A stretch of 17,782 nucleotides of DNA from an uncultured Fretibacterium sp. (GTDB lineage Bacteria > Synergistota > Synergistia > Synergistales > Aminobacteriaceae), in the NCBI GenBank assembly GCA_937911045.1, contig CALEPX010000104.1, positions 1-17,782 of the forward strand. The letters are read 5' to 3'. The notes beneath the pieces are model-generated. The model worked only from the letters and a program-made list of their open reading frames with translations. It was not told the DNA's origin and did not search any database. Position 1 is the stretch's first letter, and the number at the start of each line of letters is the position of its first letter. The position numbers were made by a program, and so were the translations under genes. This document shows, piece by piece, positions 1 through 7,731 of the stretch.

Positions 1-191
1 ACAGCTCCCGAAATCGAAGCAAAAACCATCGGCACAACGATACAGAACATCATTCGTATAAATATCGTCCCCAAAAACGCGATATTACTCGAAAATTCAG
101 GATACAGCCACCCAGTTAATGATCCCAAAATCATCGCGAGCAAAAGTATCATGAGAAAATAATAATTCCTGACTATACTTTTCGTTTGCAT
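1..191 (-). CDS. Dicarboxylate/amino acid:cation symporter (DAACS/SDF family), N-terminal part
   Basis: Partial gene: the first 63 codons are present and the rest lies beyond the left edge. The protein begins MQTKSIVRNYYFLMILLLAM, then has a Gly-rich turn and a Leu-Tyr-Pro-Glu segment. A second hydrophobic stretch follows, with an FIRMM motif and a V-V-P-M-V-F-A-S-I sequence. This order of first helix, G-x-x-x-G, YPE, F-I/L-R-x-x and VP-x-VF is the signature N-terminus of GltP/DctA/GltT-type symporters. These import C4-dicarboxylates or acidic amino acids with Na+ or H+ across the inner membrane. The ATG is supported by a GGAGGG ribosome site 8-9 bases upstream. It lies 50 bases downstream of the membrane protein gene on the same strand and may be co-transcribed. 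The substrate cannot be told from this fragment. Confidence 0.8.
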   Translation of the reverse strand, partial: MQTKSIVRNYYFLMILLLAMILGSLTGWLYPEFSSNIAFLGTIFIRMMFCIVVPMVFASISGA

Positions 192-241
192 AATAAATCC
201 CTCCGACTTCAAATTCAAATTAAAAATTCCAAATTAAAATA

Positions 242-961
242 TTACTTCGAGTTCAGAAGCTCGTTATTCCTGTCACGTAACGCACGTTCGGCAAGTGTGC
301 AGGCTCTGAGAATTTTTTCCGGATCAGCGGACGCAATTTCTCCCGCAAGATTCTCGATCGCATCATCAAGCGCGTTCTCCAGACTTCGTGACGCAGGTGT
401 AGGATCCGAATATTTCAGCGAGTCCGATAATTTCTCCAGTGAGTTCAGAACTTGTGAGCCAGATTCGATTTTCCCGGAATTTCGCAAGTCAACAAGCAAA
501 TCCGCAACTTTAGACGCACGTGTTGCAAGATTAACTCTCCCTTTCGCCTGATTCTTTCGATCCGCGCCACTCAAGCGCAACGTCATCATGTTTATGAACA
601 GCATCAAGAGCAAGAATGCCGCCAACATTCCGATATGAATCAGCAAATATTTCGTCTCAGTGAATGCAAAATTCGCGTTCCAAACCGACGCAGCAATCAC
701 AAATATGAAATAAATCGTGCTGAGAATAAACTGCGCAAAACTCGACGGAATATTTTTCCCGGAATTAAATCTCATCGCAATTCCCGATGCCGTAAAAGTC
801 TCCATCAACATAGCAAATGCTAAAAAGCCAATCGAAACCCAGAAATTCGTGTCGCGTTTATCCGTCAAGAAATAAATAAACACCGCCGCAACCGCTGCAA
901 TCAGGAACATGATCAGGAATATATTCATGACCTGACGCAACTTGTTAAAGAATTTTCCCAT
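242..961 (-). CDS. Hypothetical four-helix membrane protein with helical cytoplasmic tail
   Basis: Not recognised. The 239-residue product has four predicted membrane segments at about residues 10-32, 41-62, 75-97 and 105-127. A charged, Ala/Leu/Glu-rich tail of about 110 residues (130-239) follows and is probably alpha-helical and cytoplasmic. There is no signal peptide cleavage motif and no catalytic motif that I can see. The reading frame extends seven codons upstream to an ATG at 982. I prefer the ATG at 961 because an AAAGGA ribosome site precedes it by 12 bases and the protein then starts MGKFFNKLRQ directly before the first helix. It is divergent from the large surface protein gene and upstream of the symporter gene. 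The layout suggests a structural or sensory membrane protein, but no function should be assigned. Confidence 0.7.
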   Translation of the reverse strand: MGKFFNKLRQVMNIFLIMFLIAAVAAVFIYFLTDKRDTNFWVSIGFLAFAMLMETFTASGIAMRFNSGKNIPSSFAQFILSTIYFIFVIAASVWNANFAFTETKYLLIHIGMLAAFLLLMLFINMMTLRLSGADRKNQAKGRVNLATRASKVADLLVDLRNSGKIESGSQVLNSLEKLSDSLKYSDPTPASRSLENALDDAIENLAGEIASADPEKILRACTLAERALRDRNNELLNSK

Positions 962-1015
962 GTTAAAAATCAATCCTTTCATTCATATACATGTGCGCAA
1001 AAAAATTCATGACAT

Positions 1016-1021
1016 ATTATA
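1016..1021 (-). promoter_or_regulatory. Candidate -10 box for the membrane protein gene
   Basis: The minus strand reads TATAAT here, 55 bases before the preferred ATG at 961. I found no convincing -35 hexamer at 16-18 bases spacing. It lies directly beside the -35 of the divergent plus-strand promoter, so the two promoters would share one regulatory region. Confidence 0.3.
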
Positions 1022-1028
1022 TTACACT

Positions 1029-1057
1029 TTGGGAAACTCGATTGTGCGCGGTATAAT
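1029..1057 (+). promoter_or_regulatory. Sigma-70-type promoter of the surface protein gene
   Basis: TTGGGA (1029-1034) is followed by 17 bases and a perfect TATAAT (1052-1057). Transcription would start near 1064. The leader would be about 28 bases and carry a GGGAGG ribosome site at 1074-1079, ahead of the ATG at 1092. This supports the start at 1092 over an in-frame ATG at 942, which lies upstream of the promoter. Confidence 0.6.
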
Positions 1058-1091
1058 TCTTGTGAATAATTTTGGGAGGCTAATTTCTAAC

Positions 1092-4000
1092 ATGAACATG
1101 AACAATCATACTAAACAATTTGCGATCTTTCTGATAATAATCATGCTTGCGTTCTGTAACCAATCTTTCGCAGACGTTAACATTGACGCGAGTAATTTCC
1201 CGGACGATGTTTTCAGGAATTACGTCAGGAATAATTTCGACAAGAATAACGACGATGTGCTTGACGACGACGAACTCGCAGCCGTAACAACGATTCCGGT
1301 CGGCTTCACTTACACAGTCAGCGATGACCCCGAGAAAGTTACGATTCAGAAATCAAATTATAATCTGCCATCCGGGATCAAATCTCTCTCAGGAATCGAC
1401 AATTTCCCGAACCTAACAACCCTTGCGTGTATCAACAACGATCTCCAAGAACTTAACATCGATTGGAACAACGAATTAGTTGCGCTGTTCTGCTCCGGGA
1501 ATAATTTAAGCGGCTCTTTATACGCGGACAGAGATAAACTCAAATACGTCGAGTGCGACAACAATCAAATTTCCGATATTTATTTCTCAAGCAACAGTTC
1601 ACTCGAATATCTTTCCTGCAATTCAACCGACATAACTTATTATCTTTCCAACGTACCAGCAACTTTGAAATACTTCTACTTCTCCTACAATCCCAAAGTT
1701 GATACCGCGTCATTCCTCTCAACCGGAACTTCACTCGAACAAATTTGGTGTGTAAGCAACGATTTACAGGAACTGGATCTTTCGAACAATACGAACCTCA
1801 AAATTCTGCACTGCGAAAACAACAGAATCCCGGCATTAAGTCTCAGCAACAATTCTACCCTCGAAATTTTCACGAGCGAGTACCAGAGAATAATCCCCAA
1901 CAACAGTATAAGTGCATATGACAGTGAGAGTTATCCCTATGAATTTAACTTGTACGCTATGCTGCCAATCGGTTACACAACTTCCGAAATTTACAACATA
2001 GCTGCTTTTGCGTCGGACGGCAGCGAAATTCAAACTCAGCGAGACCCTGACGATCCGGACATCGTGAGATTTGCTGCTGAACCTGCGATTGTGACTTATG
2101 ATTACGACACTGGATTGACCGGCAAATATCTGAAAGTCATGCTGATTTTCGGCGAGTACAATCCAATCACAGCTGGTCTTGCAATCGATTCCTCAAATTT
2201 CCCCGACAGCAATTTCCGCGCACACATCGCGAATTATTTCGACACAGACTCCGACGGTTTCCTGAGCAGAAGCGAAATCGCAAACGTCACGGCAATTCCA
2301 TCAGGCTTCACAGTCACCGAAAATTCCGATGGCAGCGTCACGGCGAATTACTCGACAACTCTTGCAAACGTATCAGACTTGACCGGGATCGAAAAATTCT
2401 CATCACTATTGCGGCTTGGACTTGACAACAACAAACTCTCAAGCGTGAATCTATCATCAAATCTTGCGCTGGAATCACTCTTCATCGAAGCCAACAGCTT
2501 GTCAAATCTCGATCTCAGTTCGAATGCGAAACTCAGGCATCTCAACATCAGTGCGAACAATTTATCAAGCTTGAATCTCTCGGCGAACACTGCTCTGACG
2601 TATCTCGACTGCGCATCAAACAAACTCAGCATTCTCGATCTCAGCGCAAACAGATCTCTGGCACATCTTGACGCGGGCGGACAAACTCTCGACGGCAAAC
2701 AAGCTCTCACATTGACCGGCAGCCAATCGTATCCGTTGAAATTCGACTTCAAAACTATCGTCACCGAAGCAAATGCAGCGAATATTTCCAGCGTAACAGC
2801 AACCGATAAATCCGGAAGTTACGTCAGCGTGTCATTCAACGCAGGCTCAGACGCAATCGCAATGTTCCCGGCAATTCCGGCGCAGGCAACTTACATATAC
2901 GAGACCGGAATTTCAAGCTTCACGATGGACGTTACAATCGCATTCTCAGAATCGGAGCTACCGAAATTTGGCTACCCGATTAACGCGTCATATTTCCCGG
3001 ACGAAAATTTCAGGGCATACGTTCTCGCGCATTTCGACACGGACTCCGATGGTTTTCTAAGCTCCGACGAGATCGCAAACGTCACAGCAATCCCAGAGAA
3101 TTACACTTTCACACCAGAATCCGAATCACAAAGCGATTCCAGTTCACGGAAAACTTACGCTTCAGGGCTTGAGACAATCTCAAATTTCGCCGGTTTGGAA
3201 CTCTTCACGTCCCTGAAAAATCTCGGAGCCGATAATAACTCGCTAAAAACTCTCGACGTTTCGAAAAATACTCTGCTGGAAATTCTTGTGTGCGATAACA
3301 ACTCACTTGAAACTCTCGACGTAACGAGCAACACGCTCCTGAAAATTCTCAAGTGCGACACTAATTCTCTCAGCGAAATAGACGTTTCCAAAAATTCGTC
3401 CCTGATTTACCTGAATTGCTCCGTGAATAATCTCTCAACTCTTGACGTGACGAACAACTCACAGCTGGAATATCTATACTTGCAGGATAACAAAGTCAGC
3501 GAACTCGACCTCTCAAGCAACACGGCTCTGACAAATCTCGATTGCTCATCAAACGAAATCGCCATAATCGACCTGAGCAACAACTCATCGCTCACAAACT
3601 TTTCCGCCTCAACGCAGGTCATAGATTCGCAGCCGCTAACTCATACCGACGATCCCGATTACCCCTACGAATTTTTCTTCAGTCTGTTATCCGCGGATTC
3701 TTCCAGAATCTCCAACGTTCAAGCCTATGACGATTCAGAATCAGAAATCGACACGACTTATTCCGACGGTGTTGCAAAATTCGCATCGTTGCCTTCGACT
3801 GTCAAATATAATTACTCGACGGGAAAATCAGGCTACACGTTACAAGTTTCGTTCGGAATCGCAGAAGCTCCAGTCATAACGACAACAGAACTCCCAAATG
3901 GCACAACAGGTGAAGCATACAGCGCGACAATCTCAGCGACTTCAGGTTTTGGGAAGACTTTAACATGGACGTATTCGGGCGAATTACCTGATGGGCTCTC

Positions 4001-5534
4001 GCTAAATTCCGAGACGGGCGAAATATCCGGAACTCCGACTGTTGCAGGAATGTTCAGCTTCACGATCTCGGTTGCGGATACGTATTACATAACGCAACAA
4101 CCTTTCACAATCACAATCGAATCCAGCATAATAAATCAGGCAACAGCTCCGAAAATCATCACGACGAATTTATCAAGCGGGCGTGTCGGTGTCGAATACA
4201 GCATCGGGATCACAGCAACAGGCACAACTCCGATTACGTTCAGTCTCAGTTCCGGAAATTTGCCGGGCGGATTAACTCTCGACAGCTCGGGGAAAATCTC
4301 TGGACGACCGACTGCAACAGGCACTTTCACATTCACGATTCAAGCTACGAACATTATTGATTCCGACACGAAAACTTTCACGCTCACAATCGGCAGAACC
4401 GCGGATGTCGCAAAACCCTCAATCACAACCGGAACTAAACTGCCCAGCGCAACCCGCAACAAGAACTATCGAACCGTTCTATACTCGATGGGAACGAAAC
4501 CTGTAACTTGGAATTTAAGCTCAGGGGATTTGCCAGACGGTCTCAAACTCACACCTGGCGGCGTAATCAACGGAACAGTCAGTTCATCGGCAAAACTCGG
4601 TGAGCACGAATTTCAGGTTAGGGCTGTGAATGTTGTCGGCAATGGTGAGTGTAAATTCACGATCTCAGTTCTCGAAGACACGACCGCTTCCGACAAACCT
4701 ACGATTACAAGTTCGAGTGATCTGGGTACGATTCAAGAAAACGTTGCGTACAAAACAATATTTTCCGCGAACGGCAATACACCGATGACTTGGCAGTTAT
4801 TATCCGGCAGATTCCCCGACGGACTTGTTCTTAGCAGCAACGGAAGCATAACCGGCAAACCTGTAGCAATCGGAAATTTCACTTTCAAAGTTCAGGCGAC
4901 AAATTCGGCAGGTTCTGACACAAAGGATTTCACGCTGAACGTCGTTGGAAATAATTCCTCAAATTCCGGCGAAGAAAGTAACGATCACGATACACTGCCA
5001 GCTTCACAATCTACTCCGTTAATAACTACGAATCCGAATCGCACAATCTCATCGCTCACCCCAGAAGAACGTGCAGCCGCAACTAGTGACGACATGATTA
5101 TCGCAGCAATCTTAGACGAAATTCGGGTATTCATCGCGAGGTCTTACAGCTTCGACGTAAGCATTGACGCAAAAGTTCCAACCGGTTACGAATTAGTCTG
5201 GAACGCTTTCCCGAGAATCCCTGATGAGATCGCAAACGCACGTATGTCAGATTCATCATACGCATATTTCACGGACATTTACGGCAATCGCATCACCACC
5301 GTCAGCACGGACAGGCACATCAAAGCCTACTCGCACTTAACACCGAACGTTTACGGACCAGTCATTTCAGCCAAGCCAGCCCAAATCAGCGACGATTCAG
5401 ACAACTCACACAATCACGACTCAGATTCTCACTCGCCCACTTCGGGCAAGAGCAGCAGTGGAGGCGGTTGTAACTCTGGAAATTTCGCGTTATTAATCGC
5501 AATCCCGTTATTAATCCGCAAGCGCAACTCGTAA
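1092..5534 (+). CDS. Large modular surface protein: EF-hand/LRR repeats, Ig-like domains, Synergist-CTERM tail
   Basis: This is a 1480-residue secreted protein. Residues 1-27 are a signal peptide (Lys8, hydrophobic core, cleavage after F-A). Three homologous modules follow at about 28-355, 364-622 and 629-925. Each has an NFPD-x-x-F-R segment with a 12-residue EF-hand-type calcium loop (50-61, 384-395, 649-660). Next come 21-residue leucine-rich repeats of the L-x-x-L-D-V/L-S-x-N type, then a beta-rich segment opening with Y-P-x-x-F. Four putative Ig-like (He_PIG-type) domains occupy about 926-1285, each with a LP-D/G-GL-x-L core and a G-x-I-x-G-x-P/V turn. Residues 1320-1425 form an unassigned domain. 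A His/Asp/Ser linker then leads to the Cys1460 sorting tail. Its role is probably adhesion or surface binding, inferred from architecture only. The gene is monocistronic with its own promoter and terminator. Confidence 0.88.
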   Translation: MNMNNHTKQFAIFLIIIMLAFCNQSFADVNIDASNFPDDVFRNYVRNNFDKNNDDVLDDDELAAVTTIPVGFTYTVSDDPEKVTIQKSNYNLPSGIKSLSGIDNFPNLTTLACINNDLQELNIDWNNELVALFCSGNNLSGSLYADRDKLKYVECDNNQISDIYFSSNSSLEYLSCNSTDITYYLSNVPATLKYFYFSYNPKVDTASFLSTGTSLEQIWCVSNDLQELDLSNNTNLKILHCENNRIPALSLSNNSTLEIFTSEYQRIIPNNSISAYDSESYPYEFNLYAMLPIGYTTSEIYNIAAFASDGSEIQTQRDPDDPDIVRFAAEPAIVTYDYDTGLTGKYLKVMLIFGEYNPITAGLAIDSSNFPDSNFRAHIANYFDTDSDGFLSRSEIANVTAIPSGFTVTENSDGSVTANYSTTLANVSDLTGIEKFSSLLRLGLDNNKLSSVNLSSNLALESLFIEANSLSNLDLSSNAKLRHLNISANNLSSLNLSANTALTYLDCASNKLSILDLSANRSLAHLDAGGQTLDGKQALTLTGSQSYPLKFDFKTIVTEANAANISSVTATDKSGSYVSVSFNAGSDAIAMFPAIPAQATYIYETGISSFTMDVTIAFSESELPKFGYPINASYFPDENFRAYVLAHFDTDSDGFLSSDEIANVTAIPENYTFTPESESQSDSSSRKTYASGLETISNFAGLELFTSLKNLGADNNSLKTLDVSKNTLLEILVCDNNSLETLDVTSNTLLKILKCDTNSLSEIDVSKNSSLIYLNCSVNNLSTLDVTNNSQLEYLYLQDNKVSELDLSSNTALTNLDCSSNEIAIIDLSNNSSLTNFSASTQVIDSQPLTHTDDPDYPYEFFFSLLSADSSRISNVQAYDDSESEIDTTYSDGVAKFASLPSTVKYNYSTGKSGYTLQVSFGIAEAPVITTTELPNGTTGEAYSATISATSGFGKTLTWTYSGELPDGLSLNSETGEISGTPTVAGMFSFTISVADTYYITQQPFTITIESSIINQATAPKIITTNLSSGRVGVEYSIGITATGTTPITFSLSSGNLPGGLTLDSSGKISGRPTATGTFTFTIQATNIIDSDTKTFTLTIGRTADVAKPSITTGTKLPSATRNKNYRTVLYSMGTKPVTWNLSSGDLPDGLKLTPGGVINGTVSSSAKLGEHEFQVRAVNVVGNGECKFTISVLEDTTASDKPTITSSSDLGTIQENVAYKTIFSANGNTPMTWQLLSGRFPDGLVLSSNGSITGKPVAIGNFTFKVQATNSAGSDTKDFTLNVVGNNSSNSGEESNDHDTLPASQSTPLITTNPNRTISSLTPEERAAATSDDMIIAAILDEIRVFIARSYSFDVSIDAKVPTGYELVWNAFPRIPDEIANARMSDSSYAYFTDIYGNRITTVSTDRHIKAYSHLTPNVYGPVISAKPAQISDDSDNSHNHDSDSHSPTSGKSSSGGGCNSGNFALLIAIPLLIRKRNS
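1173..3866 (+). repeat. Three tandem EF-hand + LRR + beta modules within the surface protein
   Basis: The modules span about 1173-2156, 2181-2958 and 2976-3866. The DNA around the calcium loops of modules 2 (2234-2300) and 3 (3029-3095) is very similar, including a shared run coding D-T-D-S-D-G-F-L-S. Module 1 is more diverged, with Asp in place of the loop Gly. Module 3 has the most regular LRR block, with Cys at a fixed place in several repeats (L-x-C-x-x-N). The pattern suggests growth by internal duplication, with the module 2/3 copy being younger. Confidence 0.8.
3867..4946 (+). repeat. Four tandem putative Ig-like (He_PIG-type) domains
   Basis: Copies start at about 3867, 4146, 4413 and 4695, each about 80-90 residues. 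Each opens with A/K-P-x-I-T and contains an L/F-P-D/G-GL-x-L strand, a G-x-I-x-G turn and a closing F-T/Q-x-x-x-x-A strand. Copies 2 and 4 are the most alike. In such proteins these domains usually act as spacers that hold a binding head away from the cell surface. Confidence 0.75.
5460..5531 (+). other. Synergist-CTERM sorting signal of the surface protein
   Basis: Residues 1457-1480 read GGGCNSGNFALLI followed by a short hydrophobic stretch and the basic end R-K-R-N-S. A Gly-rich Cys motif, one membrane-length helix and a basic tail is the tripartite plan of the Synergist-CTERM family. These tails are thought to be recognised and processed by a dedicated membrane enzyme. No such enzyme is encoded in this window. 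Confidence 0.8.
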
Positions 5535-5545
5535 TTTCGCGCAAA

Positions 5546-5582
5546 AAATCTCCCCTGAAGATTCGCTCCTCAGAGGAGATTT
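5546..5582. terminator. Bidirectional terminator between the surface protein gene and wzt
   Basis: There are 13-base arms, 5546-5558 and 5570-5582, with one mismatch and an 11-base loop. On the plus strand the right arm runs into TTTATTTA. On the minus strand the hairpin is followed by a run of T (complement of A at 5543-5548). It sits 11 bases after one stop codon and 2 bases after the other, so it can end both convergent transcripts. Confidence 0.8.
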
Positions 5583-5584
5583 AT

Positions 5585-6859
5585 TTACACCAATTTCCAC
5601 GGCGTATCGATCGCGACTTGCCCCGTTCTCTGAACCACGCAATACGGCGAGTCATTAATCGGGCCTTCAAGATTGAACGATACGGACGGCGGTTTAGATC
5701 TTCCCGGAACAGTTATCCAATCTCCGTTGTAAATCCGTGTCGATAATTCCAGATGTTTCTCACCAAGATTCAGAATTTCAAGCGGAACTCTCGCACGCAA
5801 TGTCACACGACCATCAAGCACCGGTAATTCGTTCGGACTTTTAACCTGATCCGTCTGGAATGTCCAGTAAAGCAAATTCCCGGACTCATTATGCAGCGCG
5901 TAACCCACACACAGCGCAGGATTCGATTTTTTCACAAGACCCTCAATCTCGACGAAAATTTTATCGCTACGTTTGACTGAGCCAGTTATGATTTTCCCGT
6001 TCACGTCATATAATCCGAATCGCAGCGGCTTGAAATAATCGTTCTCGAATTTGTCACCCGGGTTTTTCCATTCAGCGTCACTCTCGGTTAATTGCGAAAG
6101 GCTCATGTAACGTCTCACACCCTCAGAAACATCTCGCGTGTCAAGCGTCATTCTCCCGGCGTTCAGACAAACCACACGATTGCATAATTGCGAAATCGCT
6201 CCCATATTATGGCTCACAAAAAGAATCGTGCGACCTTCTTTGTGGCTAATATCGTCCATTTTGCCCATACATTTCTTCTGGAAATCCAAATCCCCGACAG
6301 CCAAGACTTCATCAACGACAAGAATTTCCGAGTTCAGGTGTGCAGCAATAGCAAATGCCAGTCTGACATACATGCCGCTCGAATATCTCTTAACCGGTGT
6401 ATCAAGAAATTTCTCGACACCAGCAAATTCTACAATGTCATCAAAATTGCGCTTTATCTCGTTACGACGCATTCCCAAAATCGCAGCGTTCAGGAAAATA
6501 TTTTCGCGTCCTGTCAAATCCGGGTGAAATCCTGTGCCGACTTCCAGTAAACTCGACACACGTCCCTTGATCGAAATTCTGCCCTCTGTTGGGTCTGTGA
6601 TTCTGCTCAACAATTTCAGCAACGTAGATTTCCCCGCGCCGTTATGCCCGATTATGCCAATTCGCTCGCCCTGTTCAACGTTGAACGACAGATTTCTCAA
6701 CGCCCAGAACTCCTCACGATTCGAAGCCCCGGATTTTTTCGCAAACGGGTGACAAATTCTCCGCAAGTAATTCGCCAGCACGTTATACAGGAATATTTCG
6801 CGATTCTGATGCGTTATGAAATATCTTTTCCCAAGATTCTCGATCTTAATAGCTAACAT
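5585..6859 (-). CDS. wzt: Polysaccharide ABC exporter ATP-binding protein with Wzt-type C-terminal domain
   Basis: This 424-residue ATPase powers export of a lipid-linked polysaccharide, such as O-antigen, across the inner membrane. The nucleotide-binding domain covers about residues 1-250. It has Walker A GHNGAGKST (71-79), the signature YSSGM (159-163), Walker B ILVVDE (179-184) and the switch His217. Residues 265-400 form a beta-rich extension. This matches the carbohydrate-binding C-terminal domain of Wzt proteins that recognise the finished glycan; shorter TagH/KpsT types lack it. The ATG has an AGGGG ribosome site in the 11-base gap after wzm. It is the last gene of the run cbiC-cbiD-cbiET-wzm-wzt and ends at the hairpin 5546-5582. 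The glycan substrate is unknown, since no glycosyltransferase lies in the window. Confidence 0.88.
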   Translation of the reverse strand: MLAIKIENLGKRYFITHQNREIFLYNVLANYLRRICHPFAKKSGASNREEFWALRNLSFNVEQGERIGIIGHNGAGKSTLLKLLSRITDPTEGRISIKGRVSSLLEVGTGFHPDLTGRENIFLNAAILGMRRNEIKRNFDDIVEFAGVEKFLDTPVKRYSSGMYVRLAFAIAAHLNSEILVVDEVLAVGDLDFQKKCMGKMDDISHKEGRTILFVSHNMGAISQLCNRVVCLNAGRMTLDTRDVSEGVRRYMSLSQLTESDAEWKNPGDKFENDYFKPLRFGLYDVNGKIITGSVKRSDKIFVEIEGLVKKSNPALCVGYALHNESGNLLYWTFQTDQVKSPNELPVLDGRVTLRARVPLEILNLGEKHLELSTRIYNGDWITVPGRSKPPSVSFNLEGPINDSPYCVVQRTGQVAIDTPWKLV

Positions 6860-6870
6860 GAATCTGCCCC

Positions 6871-7728
6871 TTATATAAAATCCGCAAACGATCTCTCAGT
6901 TCGCCTGAAAAATCTCAGCCCGTAATAAAATACCAACGATGACACCATAATCGACAGAACAAATCCCGGCAAATACAATTCGCTGCCCTGAATGCACCAT
7001 CGGAAACCGTCAATCACTCCGACAATCGGATTCACACTGTAAATCAATCGCCATCTATCCGGAATAATCGAACTCGAAAATCCAACCGGCGAAACGTACA
7101 TTCCAAACTGAACGATAAACGGCATAATGTGTTTGAAATCGCGATACTTAACGCCAATCGCTGAGAACCAGTAACCAACTCCCAACGCAGCTAACGTCGC
7201 AGGCACGAAAAATACCGGCAGCAGCAAGATTCGAATCGACGGCAGAAATCTATACACCAGCATCAATAAGCACAACAGCACGAATGAGATCACAAAATCA
7301 ACCATGCTGACTAGTACAGAAGATGTCGGCAGAATCAGTCTCGGAAAATACACTTTGCTTATCATCGGCTCAACTCGAATCAGTGATTCCGCACTGGCTT
7401 GCATAGCGTTCGAAAAATATTGCCACGGTAACAAAGCTGAGAATACTAACACAGGATACGGCACACCATCACTCGGCAATTTCGCAATCCGTCCGAACAC
7501 AATCGTGAAAATTATCATGCTCAGTAGCGGCTTGATTACACTCCAAGCGATCCCGATTACAGTCTGCTTGTATCTAACGAGAATATCTTTCCATGCCAGA
7601 AAGAAAAACAATTCCCGATAGCGTATCAATTCCAACAGAAAATTTCGCGTAGTTTTGCCCGGCTCGATTATCAAATCAAATTCACCGGTTTGCTGCATCA
7701 ATGACTTTATGATTAATTCCCTGAACAA
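6871..7728 (-). CDS. wzm: Polysaccharide ABC exporter permease (ABC-2 type)
   Basis: The 285-residue membrane subunit pairs with the ATPase encoded 11 bases downstream. After a short cytoplasmic start it has the family segment around residues 45-70 (WKDILVRYKQT, then IAWSVIKPL). Five to six membrane helices follow and a late F-R-R-T-E-R basic stretch ends the protein, as in Wzm/KpsM/TagG permeases. The chosen start is TTG at 7728. It is supported by AAGGGG at 7737-7742, 8 bases upstream, and by a gap of only 3 bases after the cbiET stop. An in-frame ATG ten codons later (7698) has no comparable ribosome site. Translation is probably coupled to cbiET. Confidence 0.85.
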   Translation of the reverse strand: MFRELIIKSLMQQTGEFDLIIEPGKTTRNFLLELIRYRELFFFLAWKDILVRYKQTVIGIAWSVIKPLLSMIIFTIVFGRIAKLPSDGVPYPVLVFSALLPWQYFSNAMQASAESLIRVEPMISKVYFPRLILPTSSVLVSMVDFVISFVLLCLLMLVYRFLPSIRILLLPVFFVPATLAALGVGYWFSAIGVKYRDFKHIMPFIVQFGMYVSPVGFSSSIIPDRWRLIYSVNPIVGVIDGFRWCIQGSELYLPGFVLSIMVSSLVFYYGLRFFRRTERSFADFI

Positions 7729-7731
7729 AAT

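Noticed and set aside
192..241. AT-rich repeated AAATT tracts between the first two genes
   Set aside because: Low-complexity intergenic sequence with no hairpin or clear promoter.
942..1091. Fifty-codon N-terminal extension of the surface protein frame
   Set aside because: It lies upstream of the TATAAT promoter, overlaps the divergent gene and would bury the signal peptide. The ATG at 1092 has a ribosome site.
2348..2764. Minus-strand frame of 138 residues and similar ones in the LRR region
   Set aside because: A by-product of the repetitive leucine-rich repeat coding sequence on the other strand.
3237..3600. Short regular repeats resembling a CRISPR array
   Set aside because: The 63-base periodicity is in frame and encodes 21-residue leucine-rich repeats. 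The copies are imperfect and there are no unique spacers.
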